Origin: Mucilaginibacter sabulilitoris
GTDB taxonomy: Bacteria > Bacteroidota > Bacteroidia > Sphingobacteriales > Sphingobacteriaceae
Direction: 5' to 3'
Assembly (NCBI RefSeq): GCF_034262375.1
Contig: NZ_CP139558.1
Location: 3,100,001-3,164,000, forward strand
DNA: 64,000 nt
Of this stretch, positions 32,804 through 42,388 are shown piece by piece; positions within the stretch are counted from its first letter, which is position 1, and every line of letters starts with the position of its first letter. A program made the position numbers and the translations under genes. Under the pieces are notes generated by a model, which was given only the letters and a program-made list of their open reading frames with translations, had not been told where the DNA came from and ran no database searches.

Positions 32804-34150
32804 ATGGCAGTAACTTTTGATGAATTTAACTTTAACCGGCAAATATTGAACGCGATAGCCGATGCCGGTTATACCGAAGCTACGCCTATACAGCAAAAAG
32901 CCATCCCCCCGATATTGAACGGGCAGGATGTAATGGGTATAGCGCAAACCGGCACCGGTAAAACGGCCGCCTATGTGCTGCCCATAATCATGAAGCTAAA
33001 ATATGCCCAGGGAGATAACCCGCGTGCTTTGATCATTTCGCCAACGCGCGAACTGGCCATGCAAATTGAAGAGAACGTAAAAATATTTGCCGCAAATACC
33101 GATCTGCGGGTGGTGGTACTTTATGGTGGCCTGGGTCCTAAAACGCAAATTGAACAGATCAATCAAGGGGTTGATATTATTGTGGCCACCCCCGGCCGCT
33201 TTATGGATATTTACCTGGCAGGCCACATCGTTACCAAAACGCTGCAGGTATTGGTGTTAGACGAGGCAGATAAAATGATGGATATGGGCTTTATGCCCCA
33301 GATAAACCGCATACTGGAAGTGGTACCCGTTAAACGGCAAAACTTGCTATTTTCGGCCACCATGAGCGACAAGATACATGAGCTGTCGAACAATTTCCTG
33401 GAGTACCCAACGGTTATTGAGGTAACACCGCAGGCTACACCGGCGCAAACGGTAAACCAGCATTTGTACCATGTGCCCAACAATAAAACCAAAATAAACC
33501 TGCTCAAGAAACTGCTCGATCAGGAAGGCGATATCACCAAGCTTATTGTATTTTGTAAAACCCGTGTAGCGGCCGAGGATGTATTCAAGTTTTTGCAGCG
33601 CAAGTTTGGGGAAAATGAAGTGCGGGTGCTGCATGCCAACAAGGGGCAAAATACGCGCATCAACTCTATCAATTCTTTTAAGAATGATGAGGTGAAAATT
33701 CTGGTGGCAACCGACGTGGCCTCACGCGGTATTGATGTGAGCGATGTGAGCCACGTGATAAACTTTGATGTACCGGTTGTGATTGAGGATTATGTGCACC
33801 GTATTGGTCGCACAGGCAGGGCGCTGCAATCGGGCGAAGCTATCACCTTTTGCGGGCCGGCTGAGGAGTATTATCTGAAAAAGATCGAAAAGCTCATCAA
33901 GCAAAGCATCCCGGTTTCGGCCATTCCGGATGATGTATTTATAGAGGAAACCGGTTACGACGAACGGCAGGAGCAAAACAAAGAGATCGACATGCAAAAG
34001 CGCAAAGAAGATCCCGAGTTTAAGGGCGCTTTTCACGAAAAGAAAACTCTCAATCAGCGCAAAAAATTTGATGCTGCCAAAGAAAAAGCCCGGTATGGTA
34101 AGGCTGGCAAACCAGGTTCAAAAAGTAAATCACCCAGAAAAAAACGTTAG
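32804..34150 (+). CDS. DEAD-box ATP-dependent RNA helicase
   Basis: Start set at ATG 32804 (M-A-V-T-F-D-E-F); the longer frame runs back into repeat DNA. The 448-residue protein has all core motifs: Q-motif TPIQQKAIP, motif I AQTGTGKT, PTRELA, TPGR, DEAD in VLDEADKM, SAT, and ARTD-type motif V/VI (VATDVASRGIDV, HRIGRTGR). The basic C-terminal tail (about 380-448) aids RNA binding. It probably acts in RNA unwinding, ribosome assembly or cold adaptation. It starts just after the IS110-interrupted repeat. Confidence 0.95.
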   Translation: MAVTFDEFNFNRQILNAIADAGYTEATPIQQKAIPPILNGQDVMGIAQTGTGKTAAYVLPIIMKLKYAQGDNPRALIISPTRELAMQIEENVKIFAANTDLRVVVLYGGLGPKTQIEQINQGVDIIVATPGRFMDIYLAGHIVTKTLQVLVLDEADKMMDMGFMPQINRILEVVPVKRQNLLFSATMSDKIHELSNNFLEYPTVIEVTPQATPAQTVNQHLYHVPNNKTKINLLKKLLDQEGDITKLIVFCKTRVAAEDVFKFLQRKFGENEVRVLHANKGQNTRINSINSFKNDEVKILVATDVASRGIDVSDVSHVINFDVPVVIEDYVHRIGRTGRALQSGEAITFCGPAEEYYLKKIEKLIKQSIPVSAIPDDVFIEETGYDERQEQNKEIDMQKRKEDPEFKGAFHEKKTLNQRKKFDAAKEKARYGKAGKPGSKSKSPRKKR

Positions 34151-34246
34151 GCAGGCAAATAAATAATAAATGCGCAGATGCATATTTTAGATGTGCAAAT
34201 AAAGCACACTAATTCAATAAATAACTAATTCAACAATTAAGCATAC

Positions 34247-34513
34247 ATGAAACTCCGTATTACCCCTTTAAATTTTGCCACTACTTTTTTTATTGTGGTA
34301 GCAGCTTATATTTGGATATATGGCGCTAAAATTGCCGGCCGGCCGCTCGAAAACTGGAGCGGTACCATAGGGTGGATATTCTTGCTGTTCGCTGCCGTGG
34401 TGTTTTTTCTTGACCTGATATTCCGTAATTTTTTTGCCGAACTCAAAAAATTGTGGATAATAGAGCTGTGCTTTATCGCCCTGGTGGTTATTATATTTTT
34501 AATGGTTAAATAA
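34247..34513 (+). CDS. Small three-helix membrane protein
   Basis: An 88-residue protein with three hydrophobic segments (about 10-25, 42-58, 70-86) and a short conserved-looking loop AGRPLENWSG. No family recognised. It lies 96 bases after the helicase and 131 bases before gldC, in the same direction. Confidence 0.75.
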   Translation: MKLRITPLNFATTFFIVVAAYIWIYGAKIAGRPLENWSGTIGWIFLLFAAVVFFLDLIFRNFFAELKKLWIIELCFIALVVIIFLMVK

Positions 34514-34644
34514 AGTTTTACTTGTACTTACTAAAGAGAAAAACCTTATAGTTAAAAATTACAAAAGTATTATAAGCCGGTCGTTTAAAAATAGCATACT
34601 TGCGGCCTGAAAAAATGATTATCATATAAAAAGAATATTACTAA

Positions 34645-34974
34645 ATGAAAACTGCCGAAATAAAGCTGACCATCAGCCTTGACGATAATAACGTGCCGGA
34701 AAACATCATGTGGGAATCAACCGATTCGCAAAACAAGGAGGCACTGCCAGTAAAATCAATGATGCTGGCCCTTTGGGATCAGAGCTACAAAAATACCCTG
34801 CGTATTGACCTCTGGACTAAAGATATGCCGGTTGACGAAATGAAACGCTTTTTTTATGAAACCCTGCAAACCATGGGCGATAGCTTTTTGCGTGCTACCG
34901 GCGAAAAGAATATTGTAGAAGACCTGCGTGACTACTGCGCCCACTTTGCCGATAAAATGGAGATAAAACAATAA
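34645..34974 (+). CDS. gldC: Gliding motility protein GldC
   Basis: A 109-residue protein. The pattern KTAEIKLTISLDDNNVPENI, WES, a central LALWD, LRIDLWTKDMPVDEMKRF, and ADKMEI at the end match GldC, first defined in Flavobacterium johnsoniae gliding. GldC is widespread in Bacteroidota, including non-gliders, so movement cannot be concluded. Related secretion marks are the T9SS-type proteins at 57-64 kb. A large hairpin follows directly. Confidence 0.88.
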   Translation: MKTAEIKLTISLDDNNVPENIMWESTDSQNKEALPVKSMMLALWDQSYKNTLRIDLWTKDMPVDEMKRFFYETLQTMGDSFLRATGEKNIVEDLRDYCAHFADKMEIKQ

Positions 34975-34985
34975 GTTGGTGAGCA

Positions 34986-35050
34986 GTGAGTAGTTAATGG
35001 TGAGTAGTTAATTTAAATACACCATTTACCACTCACCATTCACTACTCAC
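34986..35050. repeat. Long imperfect hairpin of GTGAGTAGT units
   Basis: GTGAGTAGTTAATGGTGAGT at the left pairs with the right arm ending CACCATTCACTACTCAC over about 27 bases with few mismatches. It is itself built from short repeats. It lies between gldC and the next gene and may act as a terminator. Confidence 0.65.
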
Positions 35051-35064
35051 TATAAAACCTAAAC

Positions 35065-35490
35065 ATGCGTATCAGTTCTATTTTATCATTTGTGGGTTTT
35101 GTGCTGCTTTTTGCAGGTACATATTGCCCATTACTGCGCCCTTTTCACATTGTAAGCTGGAATGTTTATCAGCTTAACCAGCCCTATGGTTTGGTAATGC
35201 TGCTGGCAGCCATAATAGGTATAGCGGCCTCATTTTTAAATCAGCCTAAAATTATCCGTGCAACTGCCTGGGTGTCGGCAGCGCTGGTGATTATGTTGTT
35301 TATTGCAGCGCTGTTAAAAATTCATTTTGCCTTTAGTTTTATCCCATTCCATAAATTTGAAGCCTTTTTGGCCAAACAAATTAAATTTAAATGGGGATGG
35401 TATGTGTTGCTGGCAGGAGCTTTATTTGCAGTTGCGGGTGCTTTAAGCATCAGAAAGCCGACAGTAAAAATACCGGAAACGAATAGCTAA
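35065..35490 (+). CDS. Four-helix membrane protein
   Basis: A 141-residue integral membrane protein with four hydrophobic helices (about 6-22, 45-60, 68-88, 108-125) and a short basic tail. No family recognised. It ends in a clear terminator, so it is separate from the kinase gene that follows. Confidence 0.75.
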   Translation: MRISSILSFVGFVLLFAGTYCPLLRPFHIVSWNVYQLNQPYGLVMLLAAIIGIAASFLNQPKIIRATAWVSAALVIMLFIAALLKIHFAFSFIPFHKFEAFLAKQIKFKWGWYVLLAGALFAVAGALSIRKPTVKIPETNS

Positions 35491-35514
35491 TAAACTATTC
35501 CTGAAATGTTTATT

Positions 35515-35546
35515 AACCTTTTTACATAGTAAAAAGGTTTTTTTTA
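35515..35546 (+). terminator. Terminator after the four-helix protein
   Basis: AACCTTTTTA pairs with TAAAAAGGTT around CATAG and is followed by seven T. Confidence 0.85.
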
Positions 35547-35579
35547 AACATATTTGTAGCCTATAAATAACGCGTCTAC

Positions 35580-38500
35580 ATGTTAAAGTTTTCTTTCCGC
35601 CGGCAGGTATTAGCGGGCTTTGTTATATCCATTATACTTGTTTTGGTGGTTGGGGTATTAGCTTACACCAGCATCAGGCAGTTAGAAGATGATACCGATT
35701 GGGTTGATCATACACAAAAGGTTATTAAATCGTCAAATAATTTATTACAGCATCTTATTGATGCTGAAACGGGTATGCGTGGTTATGGCGCTACCGGTAA
35801 TAAAACATTTCTTACTCCGTATAATGATGCCTTACCCCGTATCAGCGTTGATCTTCAATCGCTCCGTGATCTTACTAAGGATAATCTGCAGCAACAAAAA
35901 AGGATAGACTCATTGACCCTCATTGTTGCCGATCAGCGCAACTTGCTGAAATTAAATATTGATACCCGCGAGAGCAAGGGCCTTGAGTATATGGTTCAGA
36001 ACGGGATGTTCCTGAATGGTAAACGAAATATGGATCAGATCAGGATGCATGTTACTCATATTATTGATTCAGAAAACAATGTTCTCGCAATACGCAAAGA
36101 CAGTTCACAAAAGGCATCTGACCTGGCCATTATTATTATTATCGGGGGCTCGCTTATTTTCCTGTTCATTATCATGCTACTGTTCTTCTATATACAAAGC
36201 ACTTTTGATAAACAGAAATTAATTGAGGACGAAATTAAGATAGCCAATATTGAGCTGGGTAAAGTGCTTGCGGAAAATGAAGCTAAAAATTGGCTGCTCA
36301 CAGGCACCGGTTTGCTTAACGAAAAAATGCAGGGGCAACAGAGCGAAAAGGAGCTCTCCGGCAATATACTGGCGGAGGTTTGTACCTATACCAAAGCCGC
36401 TGCGGGTACCTTATACCTGTATAATGAAACACATCAGCGCCTGGAGCTATATGCGTCGTACGCTTTTCATAATCCCGATTTAATTAAAAAAACGGTTCAA
36501 TTATCCGAAGGTTGGTTAGGGCAGGTTGCCCGGGATGAAAAAGCGGCTGTAGTTAAAGGTAAACTGAATGAGCGGTTCGCGCTTGAATCGTCTGTTGTAA
36601 AAGAAGCCTTAACCGAAAGCTTTATCATTCCTTTCTTTTTTGATAAAAAACTAAAGGGAGTAATGGAAATTGCTTATGCCAATGAGCTGCCGCCGGAAAG
36701 CCAGGATTATATCCTGGCAGTAGCTAATGATATAGGCATATCTGTTAATACGGCACAGGCGCGCACTATTATGCACGACCTGTTTGAGGAAACCCAGCAA
36801 CAGGCCGAAGAACTGGAAGCACAGCAGGAAGAAATGCGCGTTACCAACGAAGAACTGATGAACAAAACAGAAATGTTGCAGGCATCAGAAGAAGAGTTGC
36901 GCGTACAGCAGGAAGAGCTGCGTACCATCAATGCCGAATTGGAAGAAAAAGCCAGTTTGCTGGAAGAAAAGAACCAGGCCATTGAGCAGGCCCGCGCGGC
37001 TATTAATCTTAAGGTTGATGAGCTGGAAACTACAGGCAAATATAAATCCGAGTTTTTGGCCAACATGAGCCATGAGCTGCGTACCCCGCTAAACAGTATC
37101 CTGGTGCTGGCCCGCATACTAAAAGATAATAAACCGGCAAACCTTTCAGAAGACCAGATAAAATATGCCAGCGTAATTTTTAATGCAGGTAACGATCTGC
37201 TTACGCTCATTAATGATATCCTTGACCTTTCTAAAATTGAATCGGGTAAACTCGATATGCAAAACGAAAACATCAAGGTATCCGAAATTTTGAGCGACAT
37301 GGAGATGCTTTTTGCCGAGGTTGCCGGTAATAAAAGAATCAATTACACTACCAGTACGGCGAAAAACCTACCCAAAACCATATTTACCGATAAGGTGCGT
37401 GTTGAACAGGTTATTAAAAACCTGCTATCCAACGCCTTTAAGTTCACCTCCGAAAATGGTTCTATATCTATAAATGCCAAACCAGGCGAAAAAGAGAATA
37501 CTATTAGTTTTGCCATAAAAGATTCGGGCATTGGCATACCTGCCGAAAAGCAGCTTCTCATATTTGAGGCATTTCAGCAGGCTGATGGTTCAACCAGTCG
37601 CAAATATGGCGGCACAGGTTTGGGTTTATCAATAAGCCGTGAATTGGCCACCCTGCTTGGTGGTAGCATAAGCCTGAGCAGCGAACAGGGTGTAGGCAGT
37701 GAGTTTGTGTTAACCATACCTTTTGAAGCCAAAGAGGTGGTACTGCTTGAAGACGAGATATTGCCAACCACCCAAACCCTTGCAGCAGAAAACACATTTT
37801 TAAAACCTGCAACCGTGCGCGGCGACCGTGATCCGCTGGTTGTAATTGTTGAAGATGATAAGAACTTTGCCAACATACTTCAGGATTATGCCCGCGAACA
37901 TGGCTATAAATCGGTAATGGTACATGAAGGCACCAACGCTGTTGAAGCTGTAAAAGAAAATATGCCCGATGCCGTGATACTGGATATCATGCTGCCCGGT
38001 AAAGATGGCTGGCAAATTTTGAAAGAGCTGAAAAATGATGAAGAAACTATGCACATACCGGTGCACCTCATGTCGGCAGGTGAGGCGGCTGCTAACCGTG
38101 TTCGCCGCGAGGGAGCCATCAGTTTCCTTAAAAAGCCGATAAATACCGAAACGCTGGATAAGCTTTTTACCGATATCATGCTGCAAAGCGGTACCCGCTT
38201 TAAACAAATATTATTGGTTGAGGATCATAGGGCGCAAAGCCAGGCTTTAAAAGATATGATGCAGGGGCAGGATATTACTGTTGACCAGGCATTTGATGGG
38301 GAATCGGCTTTCAGGATGCTTCATGAAAATGAATACCAGTGTGTAATACTTGACCTTAATCTGCCAGATATATCAGGGCTTGACTTGTTAGACAAAATAA
38401 AGGAGGTTGATCGTTTTGCTTCGTTACCGGTAATTGTAAATACTGCCATGGAGCTCGACAAAACATCGGTTAACAGGCTCATGCAATATGCAAATGCCAT

Positions 38501-39020
38501 GGTGGTAAAAACCAATAAATCTGCCGACAGGCTTATTGATGAGGTAAACCTGTTCCTGAATAAGATCAGCGAATCATCGGCTAACCTGCATGACCAGTCG
38601 CCGTCATTTACCAAAGCAAAAATGCCGACCAAGGGTAAAGAGGCCCTGAAAGGTAAAAAAGTGCTTATTGTTGATGATGATATGCGCAATATTTTTGCGC
38701 TCAGCAGCGCGCTGCAAAGCTATGACCTTGTTGTTGAAATAGCCAATGATGGCGAAGAAGCAATAGCCAAACTGGAGGAGATCCCTCATATTAACATTGT
38801 GCTGATGGATATCATGATGCCTAAAATGGATGGTTACGAAGCCACAAGGTATATACGTAAACAAAGCAAATGGGCTAAATTACCTGTAATAGCATTGACC
38901 GCGAAGGCAATGAAAGACGACCGTGAAAAATGTATTGCAGCCGGCGCCAATGATTATATAACCAAGCCGGTTGATATGGACAGGCTTATTTCATTGATGC
39001 AATTGTGGCTTGAAAGTTAG
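35580..39020 (+). CDS. Hybrid sensor histidine kinase (CHASE3-GAF-HK-REC-REC-REC)
   Basis: A 1146-residue inner-membrane sensor. Two membrane helices (about 10-30 and 183-205) flank a CHASE3 sensor domain (DAETGMRGYGATGN at about 61-74). A GAF domain (about 255-395), a Gln/Glu-rich coiled coil (400-480), HisKA with His498 in SHELRTPLNS, and HATPase (GIGIP, GGTGLGLSI) follow. Three receiver domains close it, with Asp in VILDIMLPG, VILDLNLPD and VLMDIMMPK. The second receiver lacks the usual K-P pair (VVKTNKS). It heads a cluster with CheR and CheB. Confidence 0.94.
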   Translation: MLKFSFRRQVLAGFVISIILVLVVGVLAYTSIRQLEDDTDWVDHTQKVIKSSNNLLQHLIDAETGMRGYGATGNKTFLTPYNDALPRISVDLQSLRDLTKDNLQQQKRIDSLTLIVADQRNLLKLNIDTRESKGLEYMVQNGMFLNGKRNMDQIRMHVTHIIDSENNVLAIRKDSSQKASDLAIIIIIGGSLIFLFIIMLLFFYIQSTFDKQKLIEDEIKIANIELGKVLAENEAKNWLLTGTGLLNEKMQGQQSEKELSGNILAEVCTYTKAAAGTLYLYNETHQRLELYASYAFHNPDLIKKTVQLSEGWLGQVARDEKAAVVKGKLNERFALESSVVKEALTESFIIPFFFDKKLKGVMEIAYANELPPESQDYILAVANDIGISVNTAQARTIMHDLFEETQQQAEELEAQQEEMRVTNEELMNKTEMLQASEEELRVQQEELRTINAELEEKASLLEEKNQAIEQARAAINLKVDELETTGKYKSEFLANMSHELRTPLNSILVLARILKDNKPANLSEDQIKYASVIFNAGNDLLTLINDILDLSKIESGKLDMQNENIKVSEILSDMEMLFAEVAGNKRINYTTSTAKNLPKTIFTDKVRVEQVIKNLLSNAFKFTSENGSISINAKPGEKENTISFAIKDSGIGIPAEKQLLIFEAFQQADGSTSRKYGGTGLGLSISRELATLLGGSISLSSEQGVGSEFVLTIPFEAKEVVLLEDEILPTTQTLAAENTFLKPATVRGDRDPLVVIVEDDKNFANILQDYAREHGYKSVMVHEGTNAVEAVKENMPDAVILDIMLPGKDGWQILKELKNDEETMHIPVHLMSAGEAAANRVRREGAISFLKKPINTETLDKLFTDIMLQSGTRFKQILLVEDHRAQSQALKDMMQGQDITVDQAFDGESAFRMLHENEYQCVILDLNLPDISGLDLLDKIKEVDRFASLPVIVNTAMELDKTSVNRLMQYANAMVVKTNKSADRLIDEVNLFLNKISESSANLHDQSPSFTKAKMPTKGKEALKGKKVLIVDDDMRNIFALSSALQSYDLVVEIANDGEEAIAKLEEIPHINIVLMDIMMPKMDGYEATRYIRKQSKWAKLPVIALTAKAMKDDREKCIAAGANDYITKPVDMDRLISLMQLWLES

Positions 39021-39021
39021 T

Positions 39022-39849
39022 ATGAACGATACTTCAGTTATAACGGCCCCTCAAATAACTGAACTTATTGACCTGGTAAAAAGGGTACATGGGTTTGATT
39101 TTTCGGGTTATACCAAGGCTTCGTTAAAAAGGCGGATTATCAGGATAATGCAGCTTAAAAAACTGGAGTTTTATGATCTGAAACATATTTTGGTTAATGA
39201 TCAGCATTTCTTCCAGGATTTTTTAGAAGAAATTACGGTAAACGTTACCGAGATGTTTCGTGATCCGTCTTTTTATAAGGCGTTAAATCTGCAGGTAATA
39301 CCTTATCTGTCAACCTATCAGCATGCCAAAATATGGTGCGCCGGCTGTTCAACGGGCGAGGAGGTTTATTCGCTGGCTATATTACTGCGCGATGCAGGGC
39401 TTGGCAAAAAATCATTTATATACGGTACCGATATTAATACTGAGGTTCTTAAGGAGGCACGCAAAGGTATATACAGCCTTCGTAACATAAAAAATTATGC
39501 CGAAAACTATCAGTTCACAGGGTTAAAAGGCTCCATATCTGATAATTTTACAATTTTGTACGATGCCGCATCTGTACATAATGAGTTGAAACAGAATACC
39601 TTATTTTCGGTGCATAACCTGGTGTCTGACGATGTTTTTAACGAGTTTCAGCTTATAAGCTGCCGCAACGTTTTTATTTATTTTGAAACCGCGTTACAGG
39701 AACGTATACTGGAACTGTTTTATAAGAGCTTATGCCCGCTTGGTTATTTATGCCTGGGCAGTAAAGAAACCATACGGTCAGACTTTTTTAAGAAAAAGTT
39801 TAAGGTGATCAATCAGAAGGAAAATATTTATCAAAAAATTGGGGCCTGA
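39022..39849 (+). CDS. CheR-type protein-glutamate methyltransferase
   Basis: The ATG at 39022 follows the kinase stop by one base; an in-frame TTG overlaps it. The 275-residue protein has the CheR N-terminal helical part (GFDFSGYTKASLKRRI) and the SAM-dependent domain with IWCAGCSTGEEVYSLAI, D-I-N in GTDIN, and SCRNVFIYFE. CheR methylates chemoreceptor glutamates with SAM. No chemoreceptor is near, so the target may be the kinase or another protein. Translationally coupled to cheB-like gene. Confidence 0.93.
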   Translation: MNDTSVITAPQITELIDLVKRVHGFDFSGYTKASLKRRIIRIMQLKKLEFYDLKHILVNDQHFFQDFLEEITVNVTEMFRDPSFYKALNLQVIPYLSTYQHAKIWCAGCSTGEEVYSLAILLRDAGLGKKSFIYGTDINTEVLKEARKGIYSLRNIKNYAENYQFTGLKGSISDNFTILYDAASVHNELKQNTLFSVHNLVSDDVFNEFQLISCRNVFIYFETALQERILELFYKSLCPLGYLCLGSKETIRSDFFKKKFKVINQKENIYQKIGA

Positions 39850-40429
39850 TAAAAATTTACTGGAGCGCTGGCGCACTACCGAAATCCTGCTGTTAGGCGG
39901 GTCGGCAGGGTCGTTTAAACTGTTGTTCCAGATAGTTAAATTATTACCGGCCAGTTTAAATAAGGTGGTGATCATAGTTATACACCGTAAGCGGAACTTT
40001 TTTAGCGAGATTGAGAAACTTTTTGCCGAAAATAGCAGTATACCCCTGCACGAAATTGAGGATAAGGACGTGCTGAAAAAGAATACCATATATATAGCGC
40101 CTGCAAATTATCATACGCTCATTGAAAAGGAAGGATATTTTAGTCTTGATGTATCGGAGGCTGTTTGGTATTCAAAACCATCAATTGATGTGACCTTTGA
40201 AAGTGCGGCCGAAATTTATGATAAACGCTGCATGGCAGTTTTATTGTCGGGAGCAAACCAGGATGGTGCTGAGGGGATGCTTAAGTTAAGGAATAGCGGC
40301 GCGGTTACCATAGCCCAGCATCCGGATGATGCAGAAATGGACGAGATGCCGGCTGCAGCTATTAACATAGGTGCCGCAACCTATATTTTGCGAACAGAAG
40401 AGATATTTGAACTTTTACAAATACAATGA
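39839..40429 (+). CDS. CheB-type methylesterase domain protein without receiver
   Basis: Overlaps the CheR gene by 11 bases and starts at TTG 39839 because no ATG is suitably placed. The 196-residue protein is a bare CheB catalytic domain. The likely triad is Ser22 in GGSAGS, His49 in VIHRK and Asp142 in GANQDGAEG. It removes methyl groups or deamidates glutamine. The usual N-terminal receiver is missing, so control must come from the neighbouring hybrid kinases. The oxyanion and active Ser lie as expected. Confidence 0.9.
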   Translation: MGPDKNLLERWRTTEILLLGGSAGSFKLLFQIVKLLPASLNKVVIIVIHRKRNFFSEIEKLFAENSSIPLHEIEDKDVLKKNTIYIAPANYHTLIEKEGYFSLDVSEAVWYSKPSIDVTFESAAEIYDKRCMAVLLSGANQDGAEGMLKLRNSGAVTIAQHPDDAEMDEMPAAAINIGAATYILRTEEIFELLQIQ

Positions 40430-40456
40430 TTCACCGTACATTAATATAATGAATAA

Positions 40457-42385
40457 ATGAACCCCGTTAATATTCTTATTGTTGATGATAAAGAAGAAAA
40501 TATTATAGCACTTGAAGCGCTGTTAAAACGCGATGATATTCGCATGTTTTCTACAACATCACCAAATGAAGCCCTTAAAATAGCCTGGGAAACGCCTATG
40601 GCCATTGCTTTGGTTGATGTTCAAATGCCCGGAATAGATGGCTTTGAACTTGTTGAAATGCTTAAATCAAATCCACGCACGAAGGATATCATGGTGATAT
40701 TTGTAACTGCTATATCAAAAGAAACCAAGTATGCTGTAAAGGGGCTTGGTACCGGCGCAGTTGATTATTTATATAAACCGCTTGATCCATATATCACATC
40801 GGCCAAGGTTGATTCATTTGTACACCTGGCCCGCACCCAGGCCGAAATTAAATTAAAGAACGAAGAGCTCCAGAATTTTGCCATTGTGGTAAAAAACTCG
40901 GCCGATATTATTTGCTCCGTTGATGCACAAAATCTTCGTATCAACAACATCAACCCAGCGGTTGAAACCATAATGGGCTTTAAAGCAGCCGAACTGCTGG
41001 GTAAAAGTATTGTAGACCTTTCAATTGAAGCACAGCAGCAATTGTTCCGCAAAAAGCTTGGCGAGATCATTAAAGACAACCTTAGCTTTTCGGTTTTCGA
41101 ACTTCAGTTTATAACTTTTGATAAACGTGTTATTTGGGTGGAGTGCCGCGCATCGTATCATAATAAAACCATTTTTATAAACATCAGCGATATTTCCCCT
41201 CAAAAAAGTTACCAGGAGCAGCTTATCAAATCAAAGGAGAATGCGGAATACAGCAAAAAAGTAAAAGAAACCTTTTTAGCTAATATGAGTCATGAGTTAC
41301 GCACACCGGTTAATGGTATTATAGGCATTACCAACCTGCTGCTTCGTACCAACCTGAACGAACAGCAAAAAGGTATGCTCGATTTACTCGAAACATCATC
41401 CAAATCATTACTTGGGGTAATAAATGATGTGCTCGATATTTCAAAAATTGAAGCCGGTAAATTTAACATTGTACGTGCGCCAAACAATATACGAGAGCTG
41501 GTTAAATCGGTATTTGACCTGCTTAAGTTCAGGGCCGATGAAGGCAATATTGAGTTTCTGCTCGAAATTGACAGCGAGGTACCTGATAACCTCATGGTTG
41601 ATTCGCTTAGGTTAAACCAGATACTGATGAACCTTTTGAGCAATGCCATTAAATTTACCGAAAGGGGTTATGTAAAGCTCAGGGTATCTGTATTGCAAAA
41701 ACACAATGATAAGGTTAAGCTCAAATACAGCGTTGAGGATTCGGGCATAGGCGTACCGGTTGACCGGCTGAATAAAATATTTGAATCATTTGAGCAGGCC
41801 GAAGAGGATACCGTGAGCAAATATGGCGGTACCGGCCTTGGTTTAACCATTGTTAAAAAACTGGCCGAGCTGAAAGGCGGCGAACTGGAAGTGACCAGCC
41901 AATTAGGTAAGGGAAGTATTTTTAATTTTATAAACTGGCATACTATAGCTGCTAAACCGGTAGAAAGAGTAACCAATAAGCCGGATAAGACACTTACCCC
42001 TTTTAATAATATAAGCGTATTGGTTGCCGAAGATAACATGGTGAACCAGTTTATGCTTTCGAAAATATTAAAAGACTGGAACGTGAATGTGGAGATGGTT
42101 GATAATGGCCGCAAAGCGATTGAAAAGCTGAGTGCGAAAAACTATGACCTGATACTGATGGATACGCACATGCCCGAAATGAACGGATATGAGGCAGCCA
42201 GAATTATACGTGTTGAATTTGCCGAACCCAAGAGAAGCATACCTATAATCTCGCTTTCTGCTTCGTCATTTGATCATGAGCAGGAAGAAGCGTTGTCGGC
42301 AGGTATGAATGATGTACTTGCCAAACCATTTCAGCCTTACCAGCTGCACGAAAAAATGAGCCGTTTATTGAAAGTAGAGGCATAG
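40457..42385 (+). CDS. Hybrid histidine kinase (REC-PAS-HK-REC)
   Basis: A 642-residue soluble kinase. It starts with a receiver (about 4-125, Asp54 in VDVQMPG) and continues with a PAS domain (about 140-245). HisKA follows with His279 in SHELRTPVNG, then HATPase (GIGVP, GGTGLGLTI), and a final receiver (about 520-640, LMDTHMPEMNG, K-P in LAKPFQ). No membrane helix is seen. With the upstream CHASE3 kinase it suggests a phosphorelay. It lies 27 bases after the CheB-like gene, so all four genes form one operon. Confidence 0.94.
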   Translation: MNPVNILIVDDKEENIIALEALLKRDDIRMFSTTSPNEALKIAWETPMAIALVDVQMPGIDGFELVEMLKSNPRTKDIMVIFVTAISKETKYAVKGLGTGAVDYLYKPLDPYITSAKVDSFVHLARTQAEIKLKNEELQNFAIVVKNSADIICSVDAQNLRINNINPAVETIMGFKAAELLGKSIVDLSIEAQQQLFRKKLGEIIKDNLSFSVFELQFITFDKRVIWVECRASYHNKTIFINISDISPQKSYQEQLIKSKENAEYSKKVKETFLANMSHELRTPVNGIIGITNLLLRTNLNEQQKGMLDLLETSSKSLLGVINDVLDISKIEAGKFNIVRAPNNIRELVKSVFDLLKFRADEGNIEFLLEIDSEVPDNLMVDSLRLNQILMNLLSNAIKFTERGYVKLRVSVLQKHNDKVKLKYSVEDSGIGVPVDRLNKIFESFEQAEEDTVSKYGGTGLGLTIVKKLAELKGGELEVTSQLGKGSIFNFINWHTIAAKPVERVTNKPDKTLTPFNNISVLVAEDNMVNQFMLSKILKDWNVNVEMVDNGRKAIEKLSAKNYDLILMDTHMPEMNGYEAARIIRVEFAEPKRSIPIISLSASSFDHEQEEALSAGMNDVLAKPFQPYQLHEKMSRLLKVEA

Positions 42386-42388
42386 CGG

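Noticed and set aside
34986..35050. Possible CRISPR-like array of GTGAGTAGT units
   Set aside because: Units are short, adjacent and inverted, without spacers of regular size.
36707..37342. 211-codon open frame on the minus strand
   Set aside because: Serine-rich shadow of the coiled coil and kinase region of the CHASE3 kinase gene.
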